Shown: positions 34,412-46,861, counted from the stretch's first letter. The stretch is DNA of 64,000 bases from Lepus europaeus (GCF_033115175.1 NC_084827.1:182758388-182822387); one strand, 5' to 3'. The notes: generated by a model not told the origin, from the letters alone. Made by a program: numbers and translations.

Positions 34412-37040
34412 CTGCTGGGACTCCAGCTAACTTCACGTGTGGGCCCAGAACTTGTGTGTTTTCAGGAAAGATGGGTAAACCTCGTGAGAAACAACAGAAG
34501 TAAGATAGCAGCAAACAGGCATCTCAAGTTAGACAAGTCTTTATTTGCTGGACATGGAAGGGAAGAGAGAACATTGTCTCCCCTGGGAAACAGGACGCAT
34601 TCCTCACCCCTACAGGACTCCATCCAGAGGTAGGCGGCAGCTTCAACAACAGACTGAGGGCTACCAAGAAAAGGGCTTGACTGAATTAGCCCTAACGAGT
34701 TCCTCTCTGTCTCCAAATCTGCTCCTGCCCACTAACTCCTGCCCACTCTGAAGAGGGTGGAAAAGGAAGTCAGACAAAGGGGGACCCTCTGGGCAGCCAG
34801 GCCTGCCCACTGCAGCCACCTTCACCCCCTGATCTAACACCGAGCTCCCAGCTGTTGCGAAGAACTCCCCCACCCGCAGGGAAACCCCAAACAATGGCCA
34901 GGGACCTAGAATCGTCACCGCAGTGCAGTCCAGGCTCTTATGGCCTCTGCCAACTTATCTGTAATGTTGGGACCTGGTTAAAGCTTTCAGACAGCCACGG
35001 AGTGGGGAAAATCATGGGAGGGTGTGAAGGATCCCTCCACAGAGCCCCACAGGGGGCCAGCAGGAGCGGGGGTGTTCCCAGGATCGTCTCCCAGAATGCA
35101 TCAGCTCATCACTCGCTCTTGCAGGCAAAACGGAAGGCCAGGTCCGGCTGCTGTGCCTGTCCAGGACCCCGTCTGTGACAGCACGAGTATTTCCTGCAGG
35201 GACTGAGCTGTTCCCTGCTCCGGGGCGGGTGGAGTCCACCCCACCCCAGGAGGGGAAGTCCAGATGTGACTGACCGGTGGCCCTGGCTGGACGTTTGGAG
35301 GCCTCTGGAGAAAGAACCCTCAATGCCTGCAAGAGTGTGCGCCCCAGACCAGAAGTGCTGGCTGTCTCCACAGCCTTGGTCCCTGTCCCTGGTGCTGATG
35401 GTGAGGGGAAGAGAAAGTTTAACCTACTGATAGGTGAGCGATGGGCAGCTGACATCTTAAGACCTGCTGTCCCCTGGGCTCTTAAGGAGGCTGCAAAGGA
35501 GGCTGCGCTGTGGAGCCAGCCAGCTGCTGAGGCCAGGTGCCTCATACCTGCCCTGACCTCGTCAGTGCCGTTCCCTGGGAAGCTTCCTGCTGGCTGGGCT
35601 TTGTCACAAGGAGGACATTGCTGGATGCTCAGTACAACTAAGAAGCACAAGACGTTATTTGGCTGAGCTCGGACAGAATAGAATATTGTGCTCAGAGATT
35701 CCAGTGAGTTTTACTTATCAGGGTGACGTCCACTGAGCCTGGAGCCCCTGCTCAGGCCCTCAGTCACCGGTACTGCTTTGCATTTCCAGGCATGGTGGCC
35801 AGGGAGGGCCGGGTCACTCAGCAGCTGCAGCCGCTTTCTCATGGCCGGGCTCTGGAATTCACAGGCAGCCATCATCCATCTGTTTGAACAGACACGGATC
35901 AGCAGTTTTATTTTGTTCATCAGAAATCTGGCACGGTTCCACGCCTTTGCCTTTCCTGATTGTCGGCCGTGGCTACAGACAACCAGAACGCTGAGATGAG
36001 CCCGCCCACCCTTCCGTCAGTCCAGCAGTCCGCCTCCTCTTTGTCCACACTGTTCTCCCACTAAGGGAGATACAGGGTATTTACCCTCATGGTGATGGCC
36101 GACACGGAAGAGTCTCTGAGGGGATCCTACTGCACTGTTCCTGGCGATGCCTTAAATAACTGTGATGAGCACAAGATAAAGTAACTGGGGAATCCCGCAC
36201 AATTTTAGTGGGTCCCAGAGCCATGTTCTTGGGCATAAACCTCTCTTTAATAAGCCAACGAATCTTTGAATGAAAAGGACTTTTCTGTGGTGGGGGTTTC
36301 AAGTTCGAGAGGTTGCTAGTTCGGAACCTGTGCCACGGACATCGGAGCCACTTTCAGAAGAACACAGCTGGTTGTGACACGACTCACGCCAGCGAGTTAC
36401 AGGCTGAGACTGGCTTTCCACGATAAAGGGGGCGTCTGGGATTCTCTCAGACAGAGAAATGACCTTGGAGACTCCTATCCAACCAGCACTGATAGGCTCT
36501 GTGCGGCTGGGAGCTGATGAAATTGAAACCCAGGCCTGCAGTGCTCCGGAGCATTCTAAGATGTCTTCCTCACCGGACTCCCCATGCATGAGCTCGCTGG
36601 CCATGCCCTCCTGGAGCCTTGCGTCAGGACAGCAGTCAGTAGGCGGCTTGCACCCATGTGAAACAGGCCCCACCCAGGACTTCCAAGTGACACCAAACTT
36701 TCCACCTTGTACATTCACAAACGTAGCAATCAGACATGGGGAGTTCTCATCCAAGACCGTGGGCTACCGCCTAGTCCACCGGTGTCAGTTGGACACAGTA
36801 GCTGAGGTACATCGTCACTTTTTGGAAGCAGTGGCGGTGGCAGCCACGTGGATCCAGGTATCATCTGAGCACATGAACTTCACCTGCTGTAGCAAGTCGA
36901 CCAATTCCAGCAAGCAGCCTCACATTGGAGCACTTGTTCTGTTCAATCTGATCCCCGTCATGAACACTGCAACCTGCTCACCCCTGCTCCTCTGTGTAGG
37001 GGGGACCACGGCTGTGTGAATACAGTGGGAAACAGCGGCC
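34412..37040. other. Intergenic, no gene recognised
   Basis: Mixed-composition DNA between the OR relic and the 23-bp array. Some parts (36050-36330) look like degraded interspersed repeat, but no family could be named. Open frames of 130-210 codons lack recognisable domains. Confidence 0.45.
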
Positions 37041-37044
37041 CCTC

Positions 37045-37812
37045 GTGTTAATTGACACAATGCTCTATGGTTGATTGACACGATGCTCCGTGGTTGATTG
37101 ACACGATGCTCCATGGTTGATTGACACGATGCTCCGTGGTTGATTGACACGATGCTCCGTGATTGATTGACACGATGCTCCGTGGTCGACTGACATGATG
37201 CTCTGTGGTTGATTGACACGATGCTCCATGGTCGATTGACACGATGCTCCGTGGTTGATTGAAACGATGCTCCGTGGTTGATTGACATGATGCTCTGTGA
37301 TCGATTGACACGATGCTCCGTGGTTGATTGACACGATGCTCTGTGATCGATTGACATGATGCTCTGTGGTTGATTGACACGATGCTCCGTGGTCGACTGA
37401 CATGATGCTCTGTGGTTGATTGACACGATGCTCCATGGTCGATTGACATGATGCTCCGTGGTTGATTGACACGATGCTCCATGGTTGATTGACACAATGC
37501 TCCTTGGTTGGTTGACACGATGCTCCGTGGTTGATTTACACGATGCTCCGTGGTTGATTGACATGATGCTCCGTGGTCGATTGAAACAATGCTCTGTGGT
37601 CGATTGATACGATGCTCTGTGGTTGATTGACACGATGCTCCGTGGTCGACTGACATGATGCTCTGTGGTTGATTGACACGATGCTCTGTGGTTGATTGAC
37701 ACGATGCTCCGTGGTCGATTGACACAATGCTCCTTGGTTGGTTGACACGATGCTCTGTGGTTGGTTGACACGATGCTCTGTGGTTGATTGACACGATGCT
37801 CCGTGGGTGGTC
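37045..37812 (-). repeat. 23-bp minisatellite containing TGATTGACA
   Basis: About 33 units of TTGATTGACACGATGCTCYG + TGG. Common variants are TCGATTGACA, TCGACTGACA and TTGGTTGACA. Because 23 is not a multiple of 3, three units make a 23-codon cycle. The minus strand is open in all three frames (283, 248 and 176 codons), which is not evidence of coding. Confidence 0.96.
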
Positions 37813-37814
37813 CA

Positions 37815-40170
37815 GAGTGGGTATTGTCTGTTGACGGGACCTTTGCCAGGCTTGAATGTGCCCACGTGTGTCCTCACCAGATGAAGGACATCTCCCAAGG
37901 CCACCAACTGAGCACAGCCAACGCTTTCACTATGTGGAACCCAGAGACTGGAGAGTGACTTCAGAGAAAGACTGCCCTGGGGCCGGGCTGGAAGGGACGC
38001 TACCAAGTTCTCACCACCCATGTGGCAGTCAGAGTCAAGACCTTGGACCTGAAGTCCACATCTCACAGCTCCAAAGCATTCCTCCCGAGACTCCAGGACT
38101 GTCCACCTGTGGAGACCTTAAGGCAAAGGTGACCAGGGAAGCTTCTCCTGGCACAGAGGACATCCTGGGTGTGGACAGCTTCCCCTCAGCCATGGATCGA
38201 GACTCCTCTGCCATCTAGAGGTCTTACCTCCCCCCTTCTGTCCCAGGACTTTCCTTCCCCCTTCAGGAAAATCCATCCGACCAAAATCAAACGCTTCCCG
38301 GACGCTCTGCTAAGAAGACAGAGCAAACGCTGGGCTTGCGGGCTGATGCCAACACAACGAGGAAGCAGGAGCGCTGATGCCCATGCCGCCCGGTTCTCAG
38401 TGGGCCGCCCAGAAACCAACAGAAGAGCAAGGGCCACCCTTGACTTTGTAGACATCACTGCTGTGTGTTTTCCTAAACTTTCTAGAAACGGCACTCTAAA
38501 TTTCCAACTAATAACCCGGCACCACCAAATATAGAAAACCCGTCAGGGTGCCGCCTGGAAGAGGCAGATGGCGCTTCCCGGCGTCACACACCTCAGGCCT
38601 CGGGACTGTGTGGGTCCAGGTCGCTGCCTGGGTGATGTCACCAGATTAAGTCCAGTAGGGTCCCTTCCCATCAGTGTGGCTGTGTTGCTTATGCTAACTA
38701 ATGACCCCCAAAACGTGAGCTTCTCACTGGGCCTTGGTCAGCCACCAGGCAGCTGACTCCCACTCAAACACCCCTAGGGGTCCCTCTTTTCTAACCCCTA
38801 GGGGTCCACACTGGGTCTGCAGAGGATGTGCGTGCCCTGTTCTGCCTCCTCTCTAGGCGGGTCTTGCTGTTTGACCCGGCTCACTCCTACCTTTCCGGAG
38901 AGTCCTGGTAGCAGCTGCCATGACCAGAGGCCCATGTGAGACTGGAATCAGCACAAACATCGAAACGGGTGAAGCCAAGCTGGACTCTCTTGTTCCAGAA
39001 AAGGAGGAAAGGTCCCAGTGGGCTTTGGGGGCTCAGTCTTACTAGCAGTGGGGCATGGGTGGTGTGGAATTTGATGCTGATCCATTAACCTGGGGAAATC
39101 TTGAGTTTTGTAGCCACCCAGACTTCCCCCATTCTCTCAAAAAGTCTCCCACACAACCAAGAAGCCACTGAAGGGACACCGTTCAGCCGACGGCCCCCGT
39201 TTGCTCAGGGTGGGGCTTGCACGCTGCACAGAGGCCGCGCCCACCTCCCCTTGACTCTGCTGCCGCGCAAAGCTTCGTTCAGGAGACGCACACTCGTGTT
39301 TCTCCAGAAGAGGAAGGCAGCCCCTCGGGGAAGCTGACCGCTGGTGCGTGGGCAGGCTCGGCTCTCCCAGGGGCTGCCGATGGTTCAGTTCTCCTGCTGT
39401 GGCTTGCGTCCCAGGCTGCCGTGGGGTACAGGCACCCTGCCCCCCAGGTGGCTCTCCTTGGCCCCTGCCCTCTGGGTGTGCCGTGTCTCCTCTTGCTCCA
39501 GGGAGCCCCAGGTGCCCTTCCACTTAGCACAGCACCATCTGCCACCCGTCCAGTACTCAGCGTCTGTCTCCCAGTTGCCCACGGGGCACCAGGCAGCTCG
39601 CTGGCTTCGAGGATCCCAGAGTGAGAAGGACGGCCATGGGTCCTACTGCCCAGGGCCTCTGTCCACACTGCAGCCCAACCAGAACCAGCTCACACGGCAA
39701 GAACACAGCTTTGTCCCTCAGCAGCTGACTGGCTCGGGGTGGGTCTGCTGTCCTCCCCGGGCCTCTGTGTCCAGACAGAAACCCAGGGGCACTGACCATT
39801 TCCCGGACACATGATGCCTCAGGGGCACTGTAGCTCGCTTCACCACGCGGCTCGGGACTTCAGGACGCTAACACGCTGTTTACGACTTCCGAGTCTAATG
39901 ACCTCACAGGCTTTGCCCTTTATGAAATGTGCGTAGACTTTTAAAATATCCTGCTTTGCTCACAGATAAAATGAAGAGAATGACCATATTACAATGCCAG
40001 CAACATACCGTGACACTTCCTCTATGAACTGTAGGGGAGACACAGACGTGGGCATAACCGTTTTACAACAAAGGTCGTACTACAATAATGGAAAGAATTT
40101 CCTATATGACAAATCAAGAGGCCTCCCGAGGGGCTGCGTCTCACCAGCCGGGCTTCCAGAGCAGAGGCCC
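37815..40170. other. Intergenic, no feature recognised
   Basis: Unique-looking DNA downstream of OR copy 2. A short inverted pair CCCCTAGGGG occurs twice near 38772-38806. The left part was read without finding a gene; AT content rises near 39900-40100. Confidence 0.45.
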
Positions 40171-40173
40171 CTC

Positions 40174-41112
40174 CTACCGTGCACCTTGACCCAATTCCAG
40201 AGCCTTTCTCAAGGCGTCCTTGAACTCTTTGTTCCTCAGGCAGTAGATCAGGGGGTTCAGGATGGGCGTGAGCACCGTGTACAAGACAGAGATGAGCTTG
40301 TTGGAGCTCCGCGTATCAATGGCCTGGGGCCGGACGTACATGAAGATCATGGCCATGTAGAAGATGGTGACGACAGTGAGGTGGGAGGCGCAGGTGGAGA
40401 AGGCTCTCCAGCGGCCGGTGGCTGAGGGGATGCGCAGGACAGCCAAGGTGATGTGTCCGTAGGAGAGGACGGTGGCCAGGAGCGGGAACACCAGGATGAG
40501 GAAGGCCAGGACGAAGTCCACCAGCTCTGCCGTGGAGAAGTCCGTGCAGGCCAGCTTGAGGATGGGCGAGATGTCACAGAAGAAGTGGTTCAGGACGTTG
40601 GAGCCGCAGAACGTGGCGCTGGAGATGAAGTAGACCTTGACGACGGAGATGGTGAAGCCGCTGGCAAAGGAGAAGGCCACCAGCTGGATGCACAGCCCCG
40701 TGGTCATGATGACTTGGTAGCGCAAGGGGTGGCAGATGGCCACGTAGCGGTCGTAGGCCATGGAGGCCAGGAGCACACACTCGGTGCACACCAGGGAGCT
40801 GAAGAAGTAGAGCTGTGCCATGCACCCCACAAAGGAGATGTGTCTCCGCTGGAGCAGGAAGCCGTCCAGCATCTTGGGGATGATGTCGGATACATACCAG
40901 ACCTCCAGGAAAGACAGGGAGCCCAGGAAGTAGTACATGGGCCTGTGGAGGGGGGTGCTGCTCCAGACGGTGAAGATGATGGCCAGGTTCTCCACCAGGA
41001 CAAAGAGATAGGTGAGCAGGAAGAGGAGGAAGAGTGCGTACTGCAGCCGGGGGGCGGTGGGGAAGCCCAGCAGGATGAACGTGGTGACCGTGGTGACATT
41101 CTCCCCCCTCAT
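40174..41112 (-). CDS. Olfactory receptor, OR6B2/OR6B3-like (copy 2), 312 aa
   Basis: Intact olfactory receptor nearly identical to copy 1 over most of its length, with the same landmarks (N5 glycosylation site, [41 protein letters not shown]). Differences cluster: [14 protein letters not shown] against [14 protein letters not shown] in TM2, [10 protein letters not shown] against [10 protein letters not shown] in TM6, and the C-tail ALELGQGAR against ALGWA. The start at 41112 ([10 protein letters not shown]) is preferred on family grounds. The frame stays open 92 codons further upstream, through a minisatellite that supplies several extra in-frame ATGs (total 404 codons); that extension has no receptor similarity. 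Which human OR6B gene it matches one-to-one cannot be decided. Confidence 0.96.
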   Translation of the reverse strand: MRGENVTTVTTFILLGFPTAPRLQYALFLLFLLTYLFVLVENLAIIFTVWSSTPLHRPMYYFLGSLSFLEVWYVSDIIPKMLDGFLLQRRHISFVGCMAQLYFFSSLVCTECVLLASMAYDRYVAICHPLRYQVIMTTGLCIQLVAFSFASGFTISVVKVYFISSATFCGSNVLNHFFCDISPILKLACTDFSTAELVDFVLAFLILVFPLLATVLSYGHITLAVLRIPSATGRWRAFSTCASHLTVVTIFYMAMIFMYVRPQAIDTRSSNKLISVLYTVLTPILNPLIYCLRNKEFKDALRKALELGQGAR

Positions 41113-41460
41113 CTTCCGTGGCTGGAAGAGAGCAAGGGGCAGGTGTGGGGCCACTCTCCCCCACCTCTTCCATGGCTGGGAGGTGGCAGGGGGCAGCTGT
41201 GGGGGCTGCCTTCCCCCCATCTTCTGTGGCTGGGAGATGGCAGGGGGCAGGTGTGGGGCCACTCTCCCCCCCATCTTCCGTGGCTGGGAGATGGCAGGGG
41301 GCAGGTGTAGGGGCCACTCTCCCCCCCATCTTCTGTGGCTGGGAGGTGGCAGGGGGAAGGTGTGGGGCCACTCTCCCCCCTCTTCCATGGCTGGGAGATG
41401 GCAGGGGGCAGCTGTGGGGGCTGCCTTCCCCCCTCATCATCCGTGGCTGGGAGGTGGCAG
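41113..41460 (-). repeat. About 56-bp minisatellite starting at the OR copy 2 start codon
   Basis: About six units of CATCTTCYGTGGCTGGGAGR + TGGCAGGGGGCAGSTGTGGG + GCCACTCTCCCCC. The first unit begins within the OR start region (CTCATCTTCCGTGGCTGG). Copy 1 has a single unit at the homologous place, so the array expanded only in this paralogue. Confidence 0.9.
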
Positions 41461-43570
41461 GGGCAGAGGACACAGAGCTGACGCCCAGGAGAGGCCCAGC
41501 GCCACAGTCGGCCACCTCGCTCCCGGGAGCAGGGGGCACAACACCACATCTGCACGGTGCCGTTTCTCCTGGGTGGGGGTCCGGGCTCTGTGATTGAGTT
41601 CCTGGAGCAGCCTGTCTACCCCTCCTCGCACAAGCATCCCGCGGGGCTCATGAAGTGGAGACCACGTTTATGGGTGATTTTTCACAGCCGAATTCTCCCA
41701 GGAGTCTAATGACAACCAGCAGCTCTCTGCACCGACTCCCACCCATCACTGTCATGGCTGCCTGTGGCATTTGGATTTACTGTCTGGTGTCTGACATGTT
41801 TTTTCCAATTCGTAGGGATTTGACATTTTGCCTGGTTTCAGAGTTGGTTTTGTCTGGGAATGTGGGGCCAGCAGAGATCCGGGGTCTTAGGGGACCAGGG
41901 CTATGTGACCAAAGCCAAGCACACCAGGGCAGTGGTCCGTCTCGGGGGTGAGCCTCTCGGGAGGGAGAAGGCAGCCAGGGCGCAGCGGGAGGCAGTGACC
42001 TTGTCCCTGAGGCGCTGTAGCTGGGGCCGGGCGGGGGCACCCAGCAGCACAGGACAAGGGTGAGGGATGGGGAGGGAACGGCTGGAAACAAAGGGTCACA
42101 CGCACAGGTTGTGTGCTCGTCCCCAGTGCCAGACCGAGTGGGTGACGGTGTCCTTGCCCTGTCACAAGTGTCGCAGCACCGCCACCTCTGGGGATTCTCT
42201 GCACTGCCCGGGGGAGCGAAGCCCACGTCTCCGTGCGGCCGCAGAGAAAGCGGCAGAGACTTCCCCGGGTGTACCCGAGGTGCTGGAGCAGCGGGACACG
42301 GACCCGGGACTTTGAGCGCCAGGGCTGTGGCTCCTCCCGCGGAGCAGTGACAACAGAACAGATGAGCCCACTGGGGCCGGGTGGAGGCTTGGAATTGTTA
42401 AAATGGAAGGAGGTGCCGCTGTTCCCGCGACACCACTCCACCAGGCCACAAAAACAGAGGCCACAGAACCCACGACGCTGCGCAGGCTTTCTGAGGAGTC
42501 GTTTCCTCTGAGACAGACGCCGGTGCTCCAAGATGCCTGGGCGGTCGGTCCCCAGCGGTGCCCGGAGCCACGCCCAGCCCGCGCCAGGGCCGCAGCACAG
42601 GGGGACACGCGGGCCAAGGGCAGCGTCTCTTCCTGAGAACCCCAGGCCCGCGTGGGGTCCGGCCCCGAGGGGGTTTCTACCGTGACCAGTGCGGGCTGGA
42701 GCTGGGCTTTTGTCCCGGAGCAGAAACTGGGTTTCCTTTTAGTCCAGGTCCAAATCTCCCTGCAGGAGCCAGCGCAGAAACTGGTCCCCCGGCCAGGCCG
42801 GGGCCAGGAGGACGGCCCTGCTCCCCAGCGGACACCTGCCAGGTCCCTCAGCCCCTGGGTGCAGCGCCGGGTGGAGGGACGCCATTCTCAGGGTTCCTCT
42901 GGCTGCCCTGTCAGTGGATATGTACATGAGAGGCAGAAGCAGGGGAGAAGGGGACAAGGGGCAGGGGGCTCGGGCCCCTCGGCTCTGACCCGCGGCCTTC
43001 CTCATGGCCAGGTGTCCAGGTGTGCGGGGCACAGCGCCAGGTGCTGCCTGCTCCAGCCAGGGCAGGAGGGGCCGGGAGAGCCGCAAGGGGCGCCGAGTGC
43101 CTGGACCAGCCCACCCTCCGTGGGGTCTCTCCCATTTCTCTGTAGTGGCCATTGAGGGGCTCCCTCACGGGGGCCGGCAAATCAGGAGGTGGACAAGGTG
43201 GGCTGGGGGCCTCGCACCTGCAGTGGGGGAGGGCGCTGGTGGGAGCATGGGGCCTCGGGGTGGGGGTCCCAGTCCTGGCCTTGCTCTGATCGCCTTCCAG
43301 GGGGGACCAGGTCCAGGGCTGGCCACCCAGACAGGGACACAGCCCTGAAGGGTGGACACCAAGGAGACTCACCGCGGGCTCTGCGGGGCCCCCCGGGCCC
43401 TCCGCCTGCGTCTTCCACCTGCAGCAGCCCGGAGGCTCGCGCTTCTGCCACTGGCCACACCGAGCGGCCGGTCCCACGCAGCCTGGCTGGCCCTGAGTCA
43501 TGAGTGGCGGTTAAAAGAAGCCGGGACAGGCGGGGCCGGGGCTTCCTCCCCCGCGCACACACTCGAGGCC
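41461..43570. other. Intergenic, GC-rich, no gene recognised
   Basis: The first 80 bp continue homology with the OR copy 1 flank. Beyond that the sequence is CpG-rich without SINEs. No COPS9 or OTOS exon, the next genes expected from human order, was recognised. Confidence 0.45.
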
Positions 43571-43626
43571 TCCAGGGCCCAATTACCGTGGTGGAGGCAT
43601 AACTGCCCCCCGCCGCCAATTAGCAG
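43571..43626. promoter_or_regulatory. Paralogous AATTA-containing element, copy B
   Basis: TCCAGGGCCCAATTAC and GCCAATTAGCA at nearly the same spacing as copy A (33991-34046). 2.5 kb upstream of OR copy 2. Upstream CGGGGCTTCC also aligns loosely with copy A. Possibly a shared receptor promoter element; inferred. Confidence 0.35.
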
Positions 43627-45620
43627 GAGCCCCGCGTGCTGGGTGACGTCTGCTAAGAACTCAGCTGTGCCCTGACCCAGGCCTGTCCAGGCCCTCCCCG
43701 TGTGCTCGGTCCCCCGCCCCCAAATGACTCCTGCTGTCCTCTGCCTCCCGGGCCAGGGACGCTGCCTCTCCTGCTTGGGCTCCCAGGACCATGCCCGGCA
43801 GTGGGGCCGGGGGTGCTGTCACTCGCACGGGCACAGGGATTCCGAGCTGCTGACATGAGACCGCAAGTGGTTGTCCACAGGTGGCCGACACGGACACCGG
43901 GGTCAGCCCCAGCCCCGGTGGGCCTGCCTGGCAACATTTGCCACAGGTGGTGCAAGGAGCCTAGGAATCAGCAGTGCCGGGACGTGGGGGCTCCTGTTCC
44001 CCTGTGGCTGCCCGGAGACACAGGCACGTCGGCCCCGGAGCTGGCTCGCTCCCACCATCTCCCCCAGAATGTTCCCATCAGGTGGTCCCAGGGCTATGGT
44101 GCTCTAAGCAGGATGCTGGCTGTCCGCCTGGGGTCTGCTGGCTGTGCACCAAGAGCTTAGGGTTGGTCAGCCGGGAGCCACTCACCGGACACCACGCACG
44201 TGGCCGTGGGACCTGGCAGCTCCGCAGGGGGAGGAAGTCAGCCATAGGGAAAGAAGTCGCTTCAAAAAGTTCCCGGGGAAGTAGGAGTTTTGAAAAAAAT
44301 CATGCATGGATCGCAGATTTGTGCACTGAAATAAATTCGTCTGCTAATGCCGTTCTCACAGGAATTTCCCTCAGACCTCAAGCAGTCCCTGCCCTGCCCT
44401 GGCGGCGTGGTCTGGCGTGACCCCCTTCCCTCGTGTTCTGGATCCTTCTGGAACCTTCGGGAGTGTTTCTCCAACAACACGCAGGTACTCTGGGCACTGT
44501 TTCCTGCCGTGCCGTCAGCCATGGGCGGCGGCTTTGAGGTCCGGTAGCCACTGGGAACTGGGATCCCAGGCACCAGGCTGAGGCCTCTGGGGAATTTCCA
44601 GTCTCAATTCCAGCGTTTGCCACTGGGGGGCACTGCTGGGCTTCGGTCAAGAGCGCCAGCCGGCCGGTGTGAGGTGGACACAGGCCCCAGGCCCGAGGTG
44701 GAGCTGCTGCTTTCTGCGTGCAGACCCAGCCCTGTCTGGGTGGGAGCCAGCGATGACCCCCACGTGGCCGGCACCTCCGCAGCCAGCACACAGCCCTGCC
44801 CGGCTCGGCGCTGCTTCCTGGGGTCCCGGGCTGGGCCGTGAGGCCAGTGTGTGCACAGCCGCCTGTGGGACGTCTGGGGGCTTCCGCCCTCGCTGGCCTG
44901 AGGCCTTCCGTGCAGCCTCGGTCGGTCGTGCACGCCGCAGCGCGTTTAGGCCGGGCCGGGGCCTCGGGTCCTGCTGTTCCTGTGACAGCGGACCAGCATC
45001 TCCTCGCACTCAGCACCCGGCCCACCTATACTGCTTCTGACCAGCGAGCACGTGAGCGGCGGCCGTGCCGGGGACACGTGCCCTGGGCTTGCTGAAACCG
45101 TGCTGAGGCCCGAGTCCCGCTCGGAGAAGCCACGCCCGTGTCCACGGCAGCGGCCTTGCCCACACGTGGCCGCGTGGGACTGCTGCACAGCCCCTGCTAA
45201 GCTGAGGTCGTGACCCTGCCCATGGACAGGGGCTCGGATGCAGGCCACGCCGGGCTTCCGTTCCGTGTCGGGTTAACGGCGATCAAACGCGGCAGAGGTG
45301 GGGAAGGGCCCCCCAGAGGCGATGTTGGGGTTAAGGCATGGCGGCCGCTTCACACCGAGTCCCTTCAGCCCCCACTGCAGGCGCCCAGCCCCTCACCCTC
45401 AGCCCAGCACCACGGGCTGCCCGTCCAGCCGCGGCCCTCGTGTGCCCACGAGTCTTGGAACCGCACCGCTGCTCCCAAATCAGACCGGCCTGGGGAAGTC
45501 CCTGCTCACCCTTGGCCTGTGTCACCCATGCCGGGCGCTGGTCCGCCCTCACCCTGACGAGAGGACAGAGAGCTACAGCGCGGTCCTGAGGGAAGCAGTG
45601 AAGGCCCACGGTAGGGTGCA
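43627..45620. other. Intergenic, GC-rich; one short old repeat
   Basis: Mostly unique and CpG-rich (44600-45300). 44255-44345 holds a diverged relative of the repeat at 3235-3500 (shared TGCATGGAT and AATAAA). Confidence 0.45.
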
Positions 45621-45624
45621 GAGA

Positions 45625-46000
45625 CGTGGTGTGGGCACCGGTTATGCGGCATGGGCACGGGTCGTGTGGCGTGGGCACGATTGTGTGGCATGGGCATGGA
45701 TGTGTGACCTGGGCATGGGTTGTGTGGTGTGGGCATGGGTCGTGTGGCATGGCACAGGTTGTGTGACCTGGGCACGGGTTGTGTGGTGTGTGCATGGGTC
45801 GTGTGGCATGGCACAGGTTGTGTGACCTGGGCACGGGTTGTGTGGTGTGTGCATGGGTCATGTGACGTGGGCACAGGTTGTGTGGCGTGGGCACCGGTCG
45901 TGTGGTGTATGCACGGGTCATGTGACGTGGGCACAGGTTGTGTGGCGTGGTCACCGGTCATGTGGCATATGCACGGGTCATGTGACGTGGGCACAGGTGG
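45625..46000 (+). repeat. About 20-bp minisatellite
   Basis: About 18 imperfect units of GTGTGGCRTGGGCACRGGTT, with ACCTGGGCAC and TATGCACGGG variants. Open frames on both strands are artefacts of the repeat. Confidence 0.9.
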
Positions 46001-46194
46001 AACTGCTCAGTGTTGTCAGGATGTCTCACCCGCCGATGCGCTGACTCAACGCATTCACAGTAAAGACGAGACGCACACAAGCTTCCCATGTCGAGCGCCT
46101 GCTCGCAGGTTTGCACAGGAAGGAGGGGCCTGGACAGCGAGAATCGTGCTGAGAAGATGGGGCCGCCTGACTTCCCTTCTCCTTTTTCAAGCTT

Positions 46195-46555
46195 GTCACG
46201 GGGTCACCGTGCACTGGTCACAGGGTCACCGTCCACTGGTCCGGGGTCACCGTCCACTGGTCACGGGGTCACCGTGCACTGGTCCCAGGGTCACTGTCCA
46301 CTGGTCACAGGGTCACTGTCCACTGGTCCCAGGGTCACTGTCCACTGGTCCAGGGATCACCGTGCACTGGTCACAGGGTCACTGTCCACTGGTCCCGGGG
46401 TCACCGTCCACTGGTCCTGGGGATCCTTGTCCACTGGTCCAGGGATCACCGTCCACTGGTCCCGGGGTCACCATCCACTGGTCCAGGGATCACCATCCAC
46501 TGGTCCTGGGGATCCTTGTCCACTGGTCCCGGGGTCACCGTGCACTGGTCCCGGG
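46195..46555 (+). repeat. 22-bp minisatellite
   Basis: About 17 units of GGGTCACCGTCCACTGGTCC with C/A ending variants, some replaced by GGGGATCCTTGTCCACTGGT. It starts about 200 bp right of the previous array but is unrelated to it. Confidence 0.93.
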
Positions 46556-46861
46556 CACCACTGCCCAGCTCCACGCATCGGCCCAGGGCCCTGGTGGTGG
46601 CAGTGAGAACCTTGCCTCCCACGCAGCGCACTTCCTGCCCTGTGAGCTCATCGGCCAGAGGCCTCGGGCCCACGCTCTGAGGACGAGTGCTGCTGCCTGA
46701 TGCCGCGGCTTCTCTCAGGCTACAGCGGTGACGTCGGGGAGAGATCGGCCCAAGGACAGACGTGGTCCAAGGACGCGCAGCTCAACAGAGCCCGGAACCC
46801 ACACATAAATGGCGCACTGGATTTTTATAGAAGTGCAAGGTCATGGGGGAAAGATGGTCTA

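Noticed and set aside
36920-37794. 283- and 248-codon minus-strand frames
   Set aside because: Artefacts of the 23-bp array; all three frames give the same cycle.
40174-41388. 404-codon version of OR copy 2
   Set aside because: The extra 92 N-terminal codons are minisatellite. The family start MRGENV is at 41112 and receptor homology begins there.
45331-46700. Open frames of 207 and 326 codons
   Set aside because: They follow the 20-bp and 22-bp arrays and change character at the array borders.
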